Positions 8,323 through 15,744 of a stretch of DNA of 39,919 bases are shown one piece after another. Each line of letters starts with the position of its first letter. Position 1 is the stretch's first letter. Location of the stretch: contig NZ_VIUE01000039.1 of assembly GCF_007828215.1 (NCBI RefSeq), positions 1 through 39,919 on the forward strand. The letters are read 5' to 3'. Source of the stretch: Pseudomonas sp. SJZ074. Lineage in GTDB: Bacteria; Pseudomonadota; Gammaproteobacteria; Pseudomonadales; Pseudomonadaceae. The position numbers and the translations under genes were made by a program. Under the pieces are notes generated by a model. It had not been told where the DNA came from and ran no database searches. It saw only the letters and a program-made list of their open reading frames with translations.

Positions 8323-9145
8323 CCTGGCGTTGCTGCCGTCGCTGACGGTAATCAAGCAACTGACACACGAGGAAATTGTGCAGGCGGTGGCCACCGCTGC
8401 CGGCCTGGAGAATGCGAGCCCAGCCGACCCAGCGTTTCGTGTGGCCCTGGCCTGCGCTTATCGTGAACTGATGGTCCGCCAAGATGCCAACGAACAGGCG
8501 CGCGGGCTGTTGCTGGCGTTCGCGGTAGGGCCTCAGCTCGACCATTTAGGGGTGACCTACTACCAGCACCCGGACGGCTCGCCCGTCACGCGCCTGGACG
8601 GTGAAGAGGATGACGATTACCGGGCCCGCTTGCAGGACTCGCCCGAAGGGCTTTCTGTGGCGGGCCCGGATGGGGCCTACGAGTTCGGGGCTAAAAGCGC
8701 CCATCCTCACGTTAAAGGCGCCTCGGTGTTCAGCCCGAAACCGGTTGAGGTTGAGCTAACCATATTGAGTACCCAGGGCAGCGGCGTACCTACGCCGGAG
8801 CTGCTGGCGACGGTGGATGCATATCTACAGTCGCGTCGGCCACTGACCGACTGGCTGCGGGTGTTGCCGGCCGAGGTGGTGCCATTCAGCGTGACGGCTG
8901 CGCTTTACCTGAAGCCAGGCCCTGACCCGGAGCTGGTCCGTCAGGCGTCGGAGAAATGGGCTCGGGCATATCTGGATAAACAACACCGACTTAAAGCCCG
9001 CGTCGTCGAATCCGCTTTGCACGCTGCTATGAGCGTTGAGGGCGTCGAAGAGGTTCGGCTAACCGGTTGGGCTGACGTGGCCTGTACGGCCCGTCAGGCG
9101 CCTTTCTGCGAGGCTCTGACGGTCACTATCGGTGGCTATGTATGA
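8309..9145 (+). CDS. J: Baseplate assembly protein J
   Basis: A 278-residue protein like P2 gpJ (302). It builds the periphery of the baseplate together with I. The N-terminal helix is followed by FRVALACAYRELMVRQDANEQARGLLLAFAVGPQLDHLGVTYYQ and the domain GLSVAGPDGAYEFGAKSAHPHVKGASVFSPKPVEVELTIL, typical of the Baseplate_J family. The order W-J-I is conserved. The start overlaps gpW and the stop overlaps gpI (ATGA). Confidence 0.93.
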   Translation: MEGINLALLPSLTVIKQLTHEEIVQAVATAAGLENASPADPAFRVALACAYRELMVRQDANEQARGLLLAFAVGPQLDHLGVTYYQHPDGSPVTRLDGEEDDDYRARLQDSPEGLSVAGPDGAYEFGAKSAHPHVKGASVFSPKPVEVELTILSTQGSGVPTPELLATVDAYLQSRRPLTDWLRVLPAEVVPFSVTAALYLKPGPDPELVRQASEKWARAYLDKQHRLKARVVESALHAAMSVEGVEEVRLTGWADVACTARQAPFCEALTVTIGGYV

Positions 9146-9882
9146 GCGCAACTATTCTGCCGGCCAACCTGGCCGACCTGGAGAAGGACTTAGACGCTGC
9201 GCTATCGCGTATTGAGCTGGTCGAGATCCCCATCGCGGTTTTGTGGGATCCGTGGAAATGTCCGCTCGACGTGCTGCCATACCTGGCTTGGGCCGTGTCG
9301 GTAGATCAATGGCGCAGCGACTGGCCCGAGCAGGTCAAGCGCCGGGTGGTCGCGGGAAGTCTTGGGCTGCACCGCATCAAGGGTACGCGTCCGGCGGTCG
9401 TACAGGCGCTGAAGGCGTTGGGCGTTGAGGTCGAGCTGGTCGAGTGGTTCGAGGCTTCGCCGCGCAAGGAGCCCGGCACGTTTAGCCTGATCGCTTGGGC
9501 GAACGAGAACATCACGCCCGGCCAGGCCGGCATGTTGAACGGTGTGCTGTACGAGCAACTGTTTGCGGCCGTGCAAAACGCCAAAAACACGCGCTCCCAC
9601 TTCACTTTCAAGGTGGGGGCCAAGTTTGGCCCGAACAACCTTCGAATTGGTTCGGCTATCACGGGCATGGGCGCAGCGACGCGCCGTGATGCTGTGGTCG
9701 CGCAAGAGCCGCTTGCAAGCACTGCACGCCTGGCGGCTGTGCCTGTTCTGGAGTCTGTCGCGCTGAGCCGGCGCGCTGGCGAATTAATCATCGACGCGGC
9801 CCCGCGTCCGGCGGCGGTCCTGATGGGTTGCGCCTGTGTCGGGGTCGCTGTCGTTCGTGTGTCTATGGAGGTGCAAGGGTGA
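9142..9882 (+). CDS. I: Tail protein I (baseplate)
   Basis: A 246-residue gpI-family protein. The family core is the N-terminal half: LWDPWKCPLDVLPYLAWAVSVDQWRSDWPEQVKRRVVAGSLGLHRIKGTRPAVVQALKALGV. It is longer than P2 I (176). The extra C-terminal 90 residues (from about 155) have a different look (TRSHFTFKVGAKFGPNNLRIGSAITGMGAATRR...) and may provide a fibre-docking domain. It lies after J and before the fibre genes. Confidence 0.9.
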   Translation: MSATILPANLADLEKDLDAALSRIELVEIPIAVLWDPWKCPLDVLPYLAWAVSVDQWRSDWPEQVKRRVVAGSLGLHRIKGTRPAVVQALKALGVEVELVEWFEASPRKEPGTFSLIAWANENITPGQAGMLNGVLYEQLFAAVQNAKNTRSHFTFKVGAKFGPNNLRIGSAITGMGAATRRDAVVAQEPLASTARLAAVPVLESVALSRRAGELIIDAAPRPAAVLMGCACVGVAVVRVSMEVQG

Positions 9883-10400
9883 CGGCGCTTATACCGGTAA
9901 TTACCACCAAGGGCCTGGCGGCCGTGTGGAACACAGAAAATACGGGCGTCGCGGCGAAAGTCACGCACATCGCGCTCGGTACCAGCGGTTACATCCCCAG
10001 TAAGGGGCAAATCAGCCTTCAGGCTGAAAAGAAACGTTACGCCATTGCTGATGGCCAGCGTGTCAGCGATACGCAGATCCACGTCACGGCCCTGGCGGAT
10101 GACGACAGTGAATTTTGGGTTAAGGAGGTCGGTTTCTATCTGGAGGACGGCACCCTGTTTGCTGTCTGGTCGTCGACCGGTGCGCTGGCCTATAAGTCCG
10201 CGCTTGTGCCGTTGTTACTGGCATTCGATTTGGTGCTGGATGCGCTGCCCGCTGGTTCTGTGACGGTGGTTGGCACCGGGGCAAACCTGTCGCTTGCGGT
10301 TTGGGGAGAGCAGTTCGCGGCCCAGTCGGCGGCCATCGTCGACAACATGGCGCGACATGTCGACGTGCTGTTTCGCCTCATGGCGTTGGAAAAGGGTTAA
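9879..10400 (+). CDS. Tail fibre N-terminal domain protein (P2 H-like)
   Basis: A 173-residue protein matching the N-terminal baseplate-attachment domain of P2-type tail fibres: PVITTKGLAAVWNTENTGVAAKVTHIALGTSGYIPSK, ETEV-like region, EVGFYLEDGTLFAVWSS. In P2 gpH this domain heads a long fibre, but here the gene stops soon after it and later fibre parts are separate genes. I start at GTG 9879, which has GGAGG upstream and overlaps the gpI stop. The alternative frame start at 9828 lies deep in gpI. Confidence 0.85.
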   Translation: MTALIPVITTKGLAAVWNTENTGVAAKVTHIALGTSGYIPSKGQISLQAEKKRYAIADGQRVSDTQIHVTALADDDSEFWVKEVGFYLEDGTLFAVWSSTGALAYKSALVPLLLAFDLVLDALPAGSVTVVGTGANLSLAVWGEQFAAQSAAIVDNMARHVDVLFRLMALEKG

Positions 10401-10409
10401 GGGGGTGAT

Positions 10410-10778
10410 ATGGCAGCGAGCGATATAGAGCTGACCGCCGGCACAACCTTCGCTTTTTCCGTCACCTGGCAGCAGAAGAATGGCGACGCTCTGGCACCCA
10501 TCGATATAACCGGATGTACCGCTCGCTTCCAAGTGCGAGACGTCAAGACTGACGAACTGCTGATCGATGCGCAGACCGGGGGGCGCGGTATCGAGATCCC
10601 GGCCGGGCCTGACGGGCTGATCAAGGTTTCGCTCGGCCCTGACGTGACCCGGGGGCTGTCGTCGCGACCCATTGGCCAAGCTGTCTATGAGCTTCGCGTT
10701 TACTTCCCTTCGGGGGATGCCTACCCGGTGTTGCCTGCTGGTTTTCTTGCCATCAATCAGGGGGTGATTCGTGATTAG
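10410..10778 (+). CDS. Baseplate / fibre-associated protein, BppU-like fold
   Basis: A 122-residue protein of Ig-like appearance: DIELTAGTTFAFSVTWQQKNGDALAPIDITGCTARFQVRDVKTDELLID. The pattern resembles the N-terminal domain of BppU-type baseplate adaptors, which link receptor-binding fibres to the baseplate. I infer a structural adaptor from this and from its place between fibre genes. It starts at ATG 10410 after AAGGGGGTGAT. The next gene begins within its last codons. Confidence 0.5.
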   Translation: MAASDIELTAGTTFAFSVTWQQKNGDALAPIDITGCTARFQVRDVKTDELLIDAQTGGRGIEIPAGPDGLIKVSLGPDVTRGLSSRPIGQAVYELRVYFPSGDAYPVLPAGFLAINQGVIRD

Positions 10779-11085
10779 CCAAACGCAGTCGGTAACCCTG
10801 GTGCGGCCTGTTCTGCAAGTGAGCAGGCTGACCCAGGGGGAGCGCTTGGCAGCCGTGGCGATTCAGCCTGAGCCGCACTTCTATGTCGTCGCTGTCGGCT
10901 TTCAGGGGCCTGTCGGGGCTGTGGCTGAGGACGTTCTGGCGCGTGCAGCGGCCGCCGAGCAAGCGGCAAATTATGCAGCCGCGCAAGCGACTGAATCGGC
11001 GCAGGTGCTGGACCGACTCATGCAGCAGCTCAAAGGTGCTTTCGACTATCACGCCGGCGCGATCAGCGCCCAAGGGGGCAAATGA
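10771..11085 (+). CDS. Small tail-fibre-region protein
   Basis: A 104-residue protein of unknown family, with a beta-rich first half (VTLVRPVLQVSRLTQGERLAAVAIQPEPHFYVVAVGFQGPVG) and an Ala-rich helical second half (VLARAAAAEQAANYAAAQATESAQVLDRLMQQL) that could trimerise as a fibre coiled coil. It starts at GTG 10771 and overlaps both neighbours, so it is translated as part of the fibre operon. Confidence 0.5.
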   Translation: MISQTQSVTLVRPVLQVSRLTQGERLAAVAIQPEPHFYVVAVGFQGPVGAVAEDVLARAAAAEQAANYAAAQATESAQVLDRLMQQLKGAFDYHAGAISAQGGK

Positions 11086-11750
11086 TGGGGGCAGTTTCCG
11101 AGACCCTCGAAAGCCTGCTGACGGCCGTTAACGGTCTGATGGGGGTAATTGATGGAAAGCTGCGTAACAAGGTCGATAAGGCCGAGGTTTACACGCGCAC
11201 CGATATCGACGACCCGACACGGACCCTGGGCGCAAACTCGGCTACAGCGACGCGTCTAAAAGTGGCCAGGGTTATCACATTGGCCGGCGATGCTCATGCG
11301 GCTGGCGGGTTCGATGGTTCGGACGCGCTGACGTTGATGGTGAGCATTCCGGCACTGGCGGATAAGGCCGATAAGCTCGACACGCTTACGCCGACGCAGA
11401 TCGACGCGCGTATACAGGCGGTGATAGGCACGTCGCCGGCGGCGCTGGATACGCTGGCCGAGCTGGCGGCGGCAATGAATAACGACCCCGACTTCGCGGC
11501 CAGCATGACCACGGCTTTGGCCGCCAAGGCCGACAAAGCAACGACCTACACCGTCACCCAGGCCGACGGCAAGTTTCTGCTAAAGGCCGCCCAGTCGGCG
11601 GACTCTGCCAAGTTGGGCGGCAATCTTCCTTCGCACTTCGCCACGGCCGCCGGGCTAGCTTCGCTCGAAGCGGGGGTCGCTGACGGATTCACTCGCCTGG
11701 CCGCCGCCTTCAATAGCGGGGCCAATAAGATCAATGGAACAGGAGCTTAA
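11082..11750 (+). CDS. Tail fibre shaft protein
   Basis: A 222-residue protein with features of phage tail-fibre repeats: ATATRLKVARVITLAGDAHAAGGFDGSDALTLMVSIP, TPTQIDARIQAVIGTSPAALDTLAELAAAMNNDPDFAASMTTALAAKAD, and ADSAKLGGNLPSHFAT. These are the standard building blocks of P2/lambda-like fibres, where they form the trimeric shaft. No receptor-binding tip is present, and that role may fall to the next gene. ATGATG gives two possible starts, 11082 or 11085. Confidence 0.8.
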   Translation: MMGAVSETLESLLTAVNGLMGVIDGKLRNKVDKAEVYTRTDIDDPTRTLGANSATATRLKVARVITLAGDAHAAGGFDGSDALTLMVSIPALADKADKLDTLTPTQIDARIQAVIGTSPAALDTLAELAAAMNNDPDFAASMTTALAAKADKATTYTVTQADGKFLLKAAQSADSAKLGGNLPSHFATAAGLASLEAGVADGFTRLAAAFNSGANKINGTGA

Positions 11751-11753
11751 ACA

Positions 11754-12506
11754 GTGAGCTTAGAAACGCAGATTCAGGCGCTGGTAACGGCGGCCAACAA
11801 CCTGACCGGTTCGGTCAACGGCAAGATGGGGCAGATTGACGCTAAGGTGGATGCTGCCCAGGCCGCATACAATGCTCAGCTCGCGGCCTTGGCGAGCAAG
11901 CTCCCTCGCCTCGGTATAACGCAAAATTTTGCAATGTCCGACGCGGGCAATTTGGGCCGCCCTGACAACTTCGGCTATCACGCCGAAGTTACCTGGGCAA
12001 AGGTTAAAACTATCAGCCAACAATCTCAGGCTACGGGGCGGCCTGCGGAAGACATTGCGATGTTGGCCGAAATCGAGGCAGATGTTCGCGAGATTTATCC
12101 AGATTTTAATATTCGAAAGTCTGATTATTTCCGGCGCGATTTTACCATCTGGCGTGGATCTTGGTCGGCGAAGGGGGCCTCATCCTATTTTATCTATCCG
12201 AGAACCGCTGACGGGGTCCTGAACAATGGCGTTGCTTCGGTTCCTCTGAACTCGTATATCACGGTCGGCGCTTTTGTCCGGGTCGTGGACGGTGAGTTGA
12301 GCGGAACTTGGGCGACTGGCGCAACCAGAGGGAAGTGGCGTTGGTGCTCGTATGTTTATGACCCGATCAACTCTTTCGGTTCTTACACTCACTTGCACCC
12401 GATGCGTGTTTCAACTTCGGGCGTTGTTGAAATGGCGCTTGTTGGTGGATGCACTGGTGTTGTTTCTCATCCTGGTGCCTGGGGCGCCATGATGGCACTT
12501 GGCTAA
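11754..12506 (+). CDS. Tail fibre tip / receptor-binding candidate
   Basis: A 250-residue protein starting with fibre-like helices (MSLETQIQALVTAANNLTGSVNGKMGQIDAKVDAAQAAYNAQLAAL), then from about residue 60 a unique aromatic-rich C-terminal domain (RRDFTIWRGSWSAKGASSYFIYPRT...KWRWCSYVYDPINSFGSYTHLHPM). Base composition becomes visibly richer in A and T from about 12,050 to 12,500, as is common for horizontally exchanged receptor-binding tips. It starts at GTG 11754 with AGGAG at 11740-11744. It may bind the cell surface, but no direct motif proves this. Confidence 0.6.
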   Translation: MSLETQIQALVTAANNLTGSVNGKMGQIDAKVDAAQAAYNAQLAALASKLPRLGITQNFAMSDAGNLGRPDNFGYHAEVTWAKVKTISQQSQATGRPAEDIAMLAEIEADVREIYPDFNIRKSDYFRRDFTIWRGSWSAKGASSYFIYPRTADGVLNNGVASVPLNSYITVGAFVRVVDGELSGTWATGATRGKWRWCSYVYDPINSFGSYTHLHPMRVSTSGVVEMALVGGCTGVVSHPGAWGAMMALG

Positions 12507-12515
12507 GGAGCTTAT

Positions 12516-12752
12516 ATGAAGCCTGTATTTCCAGACCCGTACCTTCATCCTGATTTGAAATGGGAAATGATTCGTAAGAGTCGTGATTCCGACCTAACTG
12601 CATCTGACTACGCGGTGATGCCCGACTATCCGCTGGACGATGCGCAAAAGGCTCAGGTTCTGGCCTACCGCAAGGGACTGCGTGACCTGCCGGAGCAGGG
12701 CGCCGACCCCGACGCCGTTGAGTGGCCAGACAAACCGGTGTTCCTGCGTTAA
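12516..12752 (+). CDS. Tail fibre assembly chaperone-like protein
   Basis: A 78-residue protein resembling small phage tail assembly chaperones (Phage_tail_APC type). It has Trp- and Pro-rich ends, and the central part ends with QVLAYRKGLRDLPEQGADPDAVEWPDKPVF, matching the family's YRxxLRDLP...WPxxP pattern. These proteins fold or trimerise the adjacent fibre. It starts at ATG 12516 with AAGGAG upstream. A pair of terminators follows. Confidence 0.75.
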   Translation: MKPVFPDPYLHPDLKWEMIRKSRDSDLTASDYAVMPDYPLDDAQKAQVLAYRKGLRDLPEQGADPDAVEWPDKPVFLR

Positions 12753-12757
12753 ACCAG

Positions 12758-12778
12758 ACCGCGAAAGCGGTTTTTTTT
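12758..12778 (+). terminator. Intrinsic terminator after fibre chaperone
   Basis: An ACCGC-GAAA-GCGGT hairpin is followed by a run of T. The GAAA loop is a stable tetraloop. Confidence 0.88.
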
Positions 12779-12788
12779 CGCCCTGAAT

Positions 12789-12811
12789 AAGCCCCCGTCC
12801 TGGGGGCTTTT
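12789..12811 (+). terminator. Second intrinsic terminator in tandem
   Basis: An AAGCCCCC stem pairs with GGGGGCTT across loop GTCCT, with a short T tail. It lies just upstream of the membrane protein gene. Confidence 0.82.
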
Positions 12812-12828
12812 GCATTTTGAGGTGCTGA

Positions 12829-13509
12829 ATGTCCGTACTTTCCGAAGGTCGAGCCGCTGCCTGGCTATGGCTCGACTTTATCCCTGCTGTGGTGCAGTGG
12901 CTGGCGTTGCTGGTGGTGCGCCTGGTGCTGATTGTTGTGGGCCTGGTGGTGGTGGCCTTTGCCATTCCCTTCGCCGTGCCGGGTTATTCGCTGAGTGATG
13001 GCCGCCTGATCGTCAACTTGCCGCGCTGGGCCTGGCTGTTCGGTAACGACTTCGACGGCCTCGACGGTGATAAGCGGCAATGGTGGGCCGACAACTGCGA
13101 CGCCCTGGTGTTGTTTGGCCTGTTCCCCCTGGCGCGTCGCCTTGGCGTTCCGGTCGAGCCGTTACCCGTAACGTCTTGGCTTTCGCGGTGGTGGTGGGCA
13201 GCGGTACGCAACCCGGTCAATAACTTGCGCCTGGTGGCCGGGATCAGTTGCCCGGTAGCTGAATGCGATTTTGCCTATCTGGGCCAATACAGCGTCGAGG
13301 ATAAGCCCGGCAAAGGGGGCTGGCAGTTCGTCAGGGCGACGCGGCGGGGTGGCCTGTCCCGTTGGTATGGCTTTTATGCCGTTCGTGAGCTGAGCAGCAC
13401 CACAGCGCGCGTGGTGCGCCTGGGCTTCAAGATCAAGCCGGAGCACCAAGGCAGCGCCGAACCGGCCAAGGGCATGACCTTCAAGGTCAACTTAGCCAAA
13501 GAAATCTAG
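12829..13509 (+). CDS. Membrane-associated protein of unknown function
   Basis: A 226-residue protein with one long hydrophobic segment at about residues 18-52 (FIPAVVQWLALLVVRLVLIVVGLVVVAFAIPFAV), then a soluble, Trp- and Arg-rich domain. I know similar proteins only as uncharacterised genes of Pseudomonas phages. It is inserted between the fibre chaperone and the sheath gene and is bounded on both sides by terminators, so it may be a morphogenesis-unrelated 'moron' such as an exclusion protein. That is inference. It carries the palindrome GTTACCCGTAAC at 13161. Confidence 0.6.
   Translation: MSVLSEGRAAAWLWLDFIPAVVQWLALLVVRLVLIVVGLVVVAFAIPFAVPGYSLSDGRLIVNLPRWAWLFGNDFDGLDGDKRQWWADNCDALVLFGLFPLARRLGVPVEPLPVTSWLSRWWWAAVRNPVNNLRLVAGISCPVAECDFAYLGQYSVEDKPGKGGWQFVRATRRGGLSRWYGFYAVRELSSTTARVVRLGFKIKPEHQGSAEPAKGMTFKVNLAKEI
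13161..13172. promoter_or_regulatory. Dispersed palindrome GTTACCCGTAAC
   Basis: An exact member of the GTTAC-N2-GTAAC family, inside the membrane protein gene. Confidence 0.5.
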
Positions 13510-13542
13510 CGTCGGGCCGTCGGCGCCTGGCATCGCATCAAG

Positions 13543-13563
13543 GCCCCCAGTCGGGGGCTTTTT
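13543..13563 (+). terminator. Intrinsic terminator before the sheath gene
   Basis: A GCCCCC-AGTC-GGGGGC hairpin is followed by TTTTT. The sheath gene starts 20 bases downstream. Confidence 0.85.
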
Positions 13564-13582
13564 CTTTACTGGAGTAAAACCA

Positions 13583-14725
13583 ATGGCAGCAGATTACCTG
13601 CACGGGGTTGAACAGTACTTCCTCGATAACCTCGAACGTCCTATTGAGGTTCTGGCAGCCTCGACCATCGGCCTGGTGGCTACCGGCGATGATGCCGACC
13701 CACTGGTCTTCCCGCTCAACGTTCCGGTTCTGTGCAACAGCGACAAGCTGATCGCCAAGGCGGGCACGACTGGCACCCTGCGCAACGCACTGAAGGACAT
13801 CTACCGCCAGACAGGCGCTGTGGTGGTGGTCGTGCGCGTGGCTTCTGATGACGAAGAGGCGCCGCAGTTGGCCAGTGTGGTCGGCAACGTCGATAACGAA
13901 ACCGGCCAATACACCGGCCTCAAGGCGCTGTTGGCTGCTGAATCGGTGGTGGGTGTGCGTCCGCGTTTGATCATCGCCCCGGAATTCAGCCACCTGGTGG
14001 GCATCGGCGCCGAAATGGAAGCCGTCGCCAAGAAGCTGAACGCTATTCCTATCATCGACGGTACACAAAGTGGCTACTCGGCGGTGATCGCGGAGTGCGC
14101 TTTGTACAAGGAAGTGCTGTTCGTCAATTGCGGCGTCAAGCTGCTGGACGATGACACGGGCCAGGTAGTGACTCGCAAGGCCTCGGCCACTGTGGCGGGT
14201 CATATCGTGCGGGTGGACAACGAAGAGGGCTATTGGCATAGCCCGTCGAGCCGCAAGATTTTCGGGATCCTCGGCACCGACGAAGTGATCGACCACGCCA
14301 TCGGCAGCACGACCAGCAAGGCCAACCTGTACAACAGCAAGAACGTCACCACCATCGTTAACCAGCAAGGCGGCTGGTATCTGTACGGCAACCGCCTGGC
14401 GAACAAAGTGATGCTTCCACATCAACGGGTTCGCTACATCGTTGGCGATTCGATCCTGTATGCGCACCAAGAATTGCTGGATCGCAACATCACCAAAAGC
14501 TATGTCGACGGTGTGAAAAACCGAGTGAACAAGCTGCTACGCCGTTTGATGTCCCGTGAGGTGATCAGCGGCGGCGAATGCTGGGTCGACAAGGAACTCA
14601 ACGTCGCCGCCATCGGCACCGCCCAGGTGTATTGGGATTACGACTTGGGCTTCTACGACGTGGCCGAGCGCATGACGTTCCGCCAGCACGTTACCACGCG
14701 CTACAACGAAGCCATTTTTGAATAA
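13583..14725 (+). CDS. FI: Tail sheath protein FI
   Basis: A 380-residue contractile sheath subunit (P2 FI has 396). Family features are the N-terminal LHGVEQYFLDNLERPIEVLAASTIGLVATGDDAD, VVVVVRVASD, RPRLIIAPEFSHL, and a C-terminal region with DRNITKSYVDGVKNRVNKLLRRLMSREVISGG..YDLGFYDVAERMTFRQHVTTRY. The sheath contracts on infection and drives the tube through the envelope. The start has a weak RBS (CTGGAG). It is followed by the tube gene, as in P2. Confidence 0.95.
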   Translation: MAADYLHGVEQYFLDNLERPIEVLAASTIGLVATGDDADPLVFPLNVPVLCNSDKLIAKAGTTGTLRNALKDIYRQTGAVVVVVRVASDDEEAPQLASVVGNVDNETGQYTGLKALLAAESVVGVRPRLIIAPEFSHLVGIGAEMEAVAKKLNAIPIIDGTQSGYSAVIAECALYKEVLFVNCGVKLLDDDTGQVVTRKASATVAGHIVRVDNEEGYWHSPSSRKIFGILGTDEVIDHAIGSTTSKANLYNSKNVTTIVNQQGGWYLYGNRLANKVMLPHQRVRYIVGDSILYAHQELLDRNITKSYVDGVKNRVNKLLRRLMSREVISGGECWVDKELNVAAIGTAQVYWDYDLGFYDVAERMTFRQHVTTRYNEAIFE

Positions 14726-14735
14726 GGGGTGATCT

Positions 14736-15248
14736 ATGGGCGCAAAGCTGCCTAGCGTTTTGGTCGACATGAATTCGTTCTTTCAAGACGAATCCTTTGC
14801 CGGCCTGTGCAATACCGTCGCGTTGCCGAAGATCGTAACCAAGACCATGGACGCGGTGATGTCTGGCGTCGCCGGCGACATCGAGCGCGACTTGGGCCGG
14901 CTGGAGAAGTTGGAAGCCGAGGTCACCATTTCCGACTACCCGGAGAAGGTTACCGACTTGCTCGGTTCGCGTGAGAGCCGCGACGAAGTCTTCACCCTGC
15001 GCGGCGCGCTCGACCGTGATGGGGTGATTAAAACCGTGGTCGTGCGTATGCAAGGCTTCTGGAAATCGGCCGAGTTCAACGAGTGGGCCCCGGAGAAAGA
15101 AGCAACTATGAAGTTCGCCATTGCGGTCGACTTCTTTCACTTCGAGGTTGATGGCTCGGAGCGCATCTACATCGACAAGCTGAACAACATTTTCCGCGTC
15201 AATGGCAAAGACCGGAACAAGGAAATTCGCCAGGCGCTGGCCCAATAG
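14736..15248 (+). CDS. FII: Tail tube protein FII
   Basis: A 170-residue tail tube subunit (P2 FII has 172). Recognisable features are MGAKLPSVLVDMNSFFQDESFAGLCNTVALPKI, the KTMDAVMSGVAGDIERDLGRLEKLEAEVTISDY segment, and the C-terminal FHFEVDGSERIYIDKLNNIFRVNGKDRNKEIRQAL. It polymerises inside the sheath as the conduit for DNA. It starts at ATG 14736 with AAGGGGTGAT upstream. Confidence 0.95.
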   Translation: MGAKLPSVLVDMNSFFQDESFAGLCNTVALPKIVTKTMDAVMSGVAGDIERDLGRLEKLEAEVTISDYPEKVTDLLGSRESRDEVFTLRGALDRDGVIKTVVVRMQGFWKSAEFNEWAPEKEATMKFAIAVDFFHFEVDGSERIYIDKLNNIFRVNGKDRNKEIRQALAQ

Positions 15249-15295
15249 GGCCGGCGTTTTTTCTTTCTGAACCCCCGAATTCAAGGATTTAAACC

Positions 15296-15547
15296 ATGGC
15301 TAATCCGGTAGTACTGACCCGTCCAATCAAGCGTGGCGAAACTGAAATCACTGAGGTGACCATGCGCGAGCCCGGTGCCGGCGAATTGCGCGGCCTGGAC
15401 ATGTTCGATGTCATTCGCATGAACGTCACCGCACACCGCACGTTGGTGCCGCGTATCGCCAATATCACCGCCAACGAGTACGACATGCTCGCCCCGAAAG
15501 ACCTGATGTCCCTGCAAACGGAGGTGGTCGCTTTTTTCATGGAGTGA
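15296..15547 (+). CDS. E: Tail assembly chaperone gpE (zero-frame product)
   Basis: An 83-residue protein like P2 gpE (91). It lies between the tube and the tape measure and is thought to coat the tape measure during tail assembly. Features are TRPIKRGETEITEVTMREPGAGELRGLDMFDV and the C-terminal LAPKDLMSLQTEVVAFFME. A slippery heptamer T-TTT-TTC sits at 15532-15538, four codons before the stop, so a share of ribosomes should make the longer E+E' protein. Confidence 0.9.
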   Translation: MANPVVLTRPIKRGETEITEVTMREPGAGELRGLDMFDVIRMNVTAHRTLVPRIANITANEYDMLAPKDLMSLQTEVVAFFME

Positions 15548-15708
15548 CCGCCGTCCCGCGCGACGTGATGGAGGCAGAGGCCGACATCTTTCTGGTCTTC
15601 ACGGGCTGGGACGCGCTGACGACGGTTCACATGTCGCTTACGGAGTTGATGCGCTGGCACCGCATCGCCCTGGAGCGCTACGAGCAAGGCAAGGCCGGGC
15701 AGTCCTGA
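15296..15708 (+). CDS. E': gpE+E' fusion by programmed -1 frameshift
   Basis: The -1 frame is open from the slippery heptamer to TGA at 15706-15708. It adds about 55 residues (HGVTAVPRDVMEAEADIFL..., then LTTVHMSLTELMRWHRIALERYEQ). This extension has the hallmark of the P2 GpE family, a short helix ending in LTELMxWRxxALxR. The heptamer T-TTT-TTC is in the correct zero-frame phase (gcT TTT TTC). P2 uses the same device (T-TTT-TTG), and the ratio of the two chaperone forms is important in tails. The extension has no good start of its own. Confidence 0.88.
15532..15538 (+). promoter_or_regulatory. Slippery heptamer T-TTT-TTC (-1 frameshift site)
   Basis: Six T and a C in phase X-XXY-YYZ with the gpE frame. 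The downstream -1 frame continues to 15708, and the zero frame ends at 15547. Confidence 0.88.
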
Positions 15709-15744
15709 TGGGCGGCCCGGCCCTTTTTTTATGGGGTGGGAGAA

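Noticed and set aside
13538..14470. Minus-strand frame of 310 codons opposite the tail sheath
   Set aside because: Shadow of the well-identified sheath gene. No start signal or family similarity.
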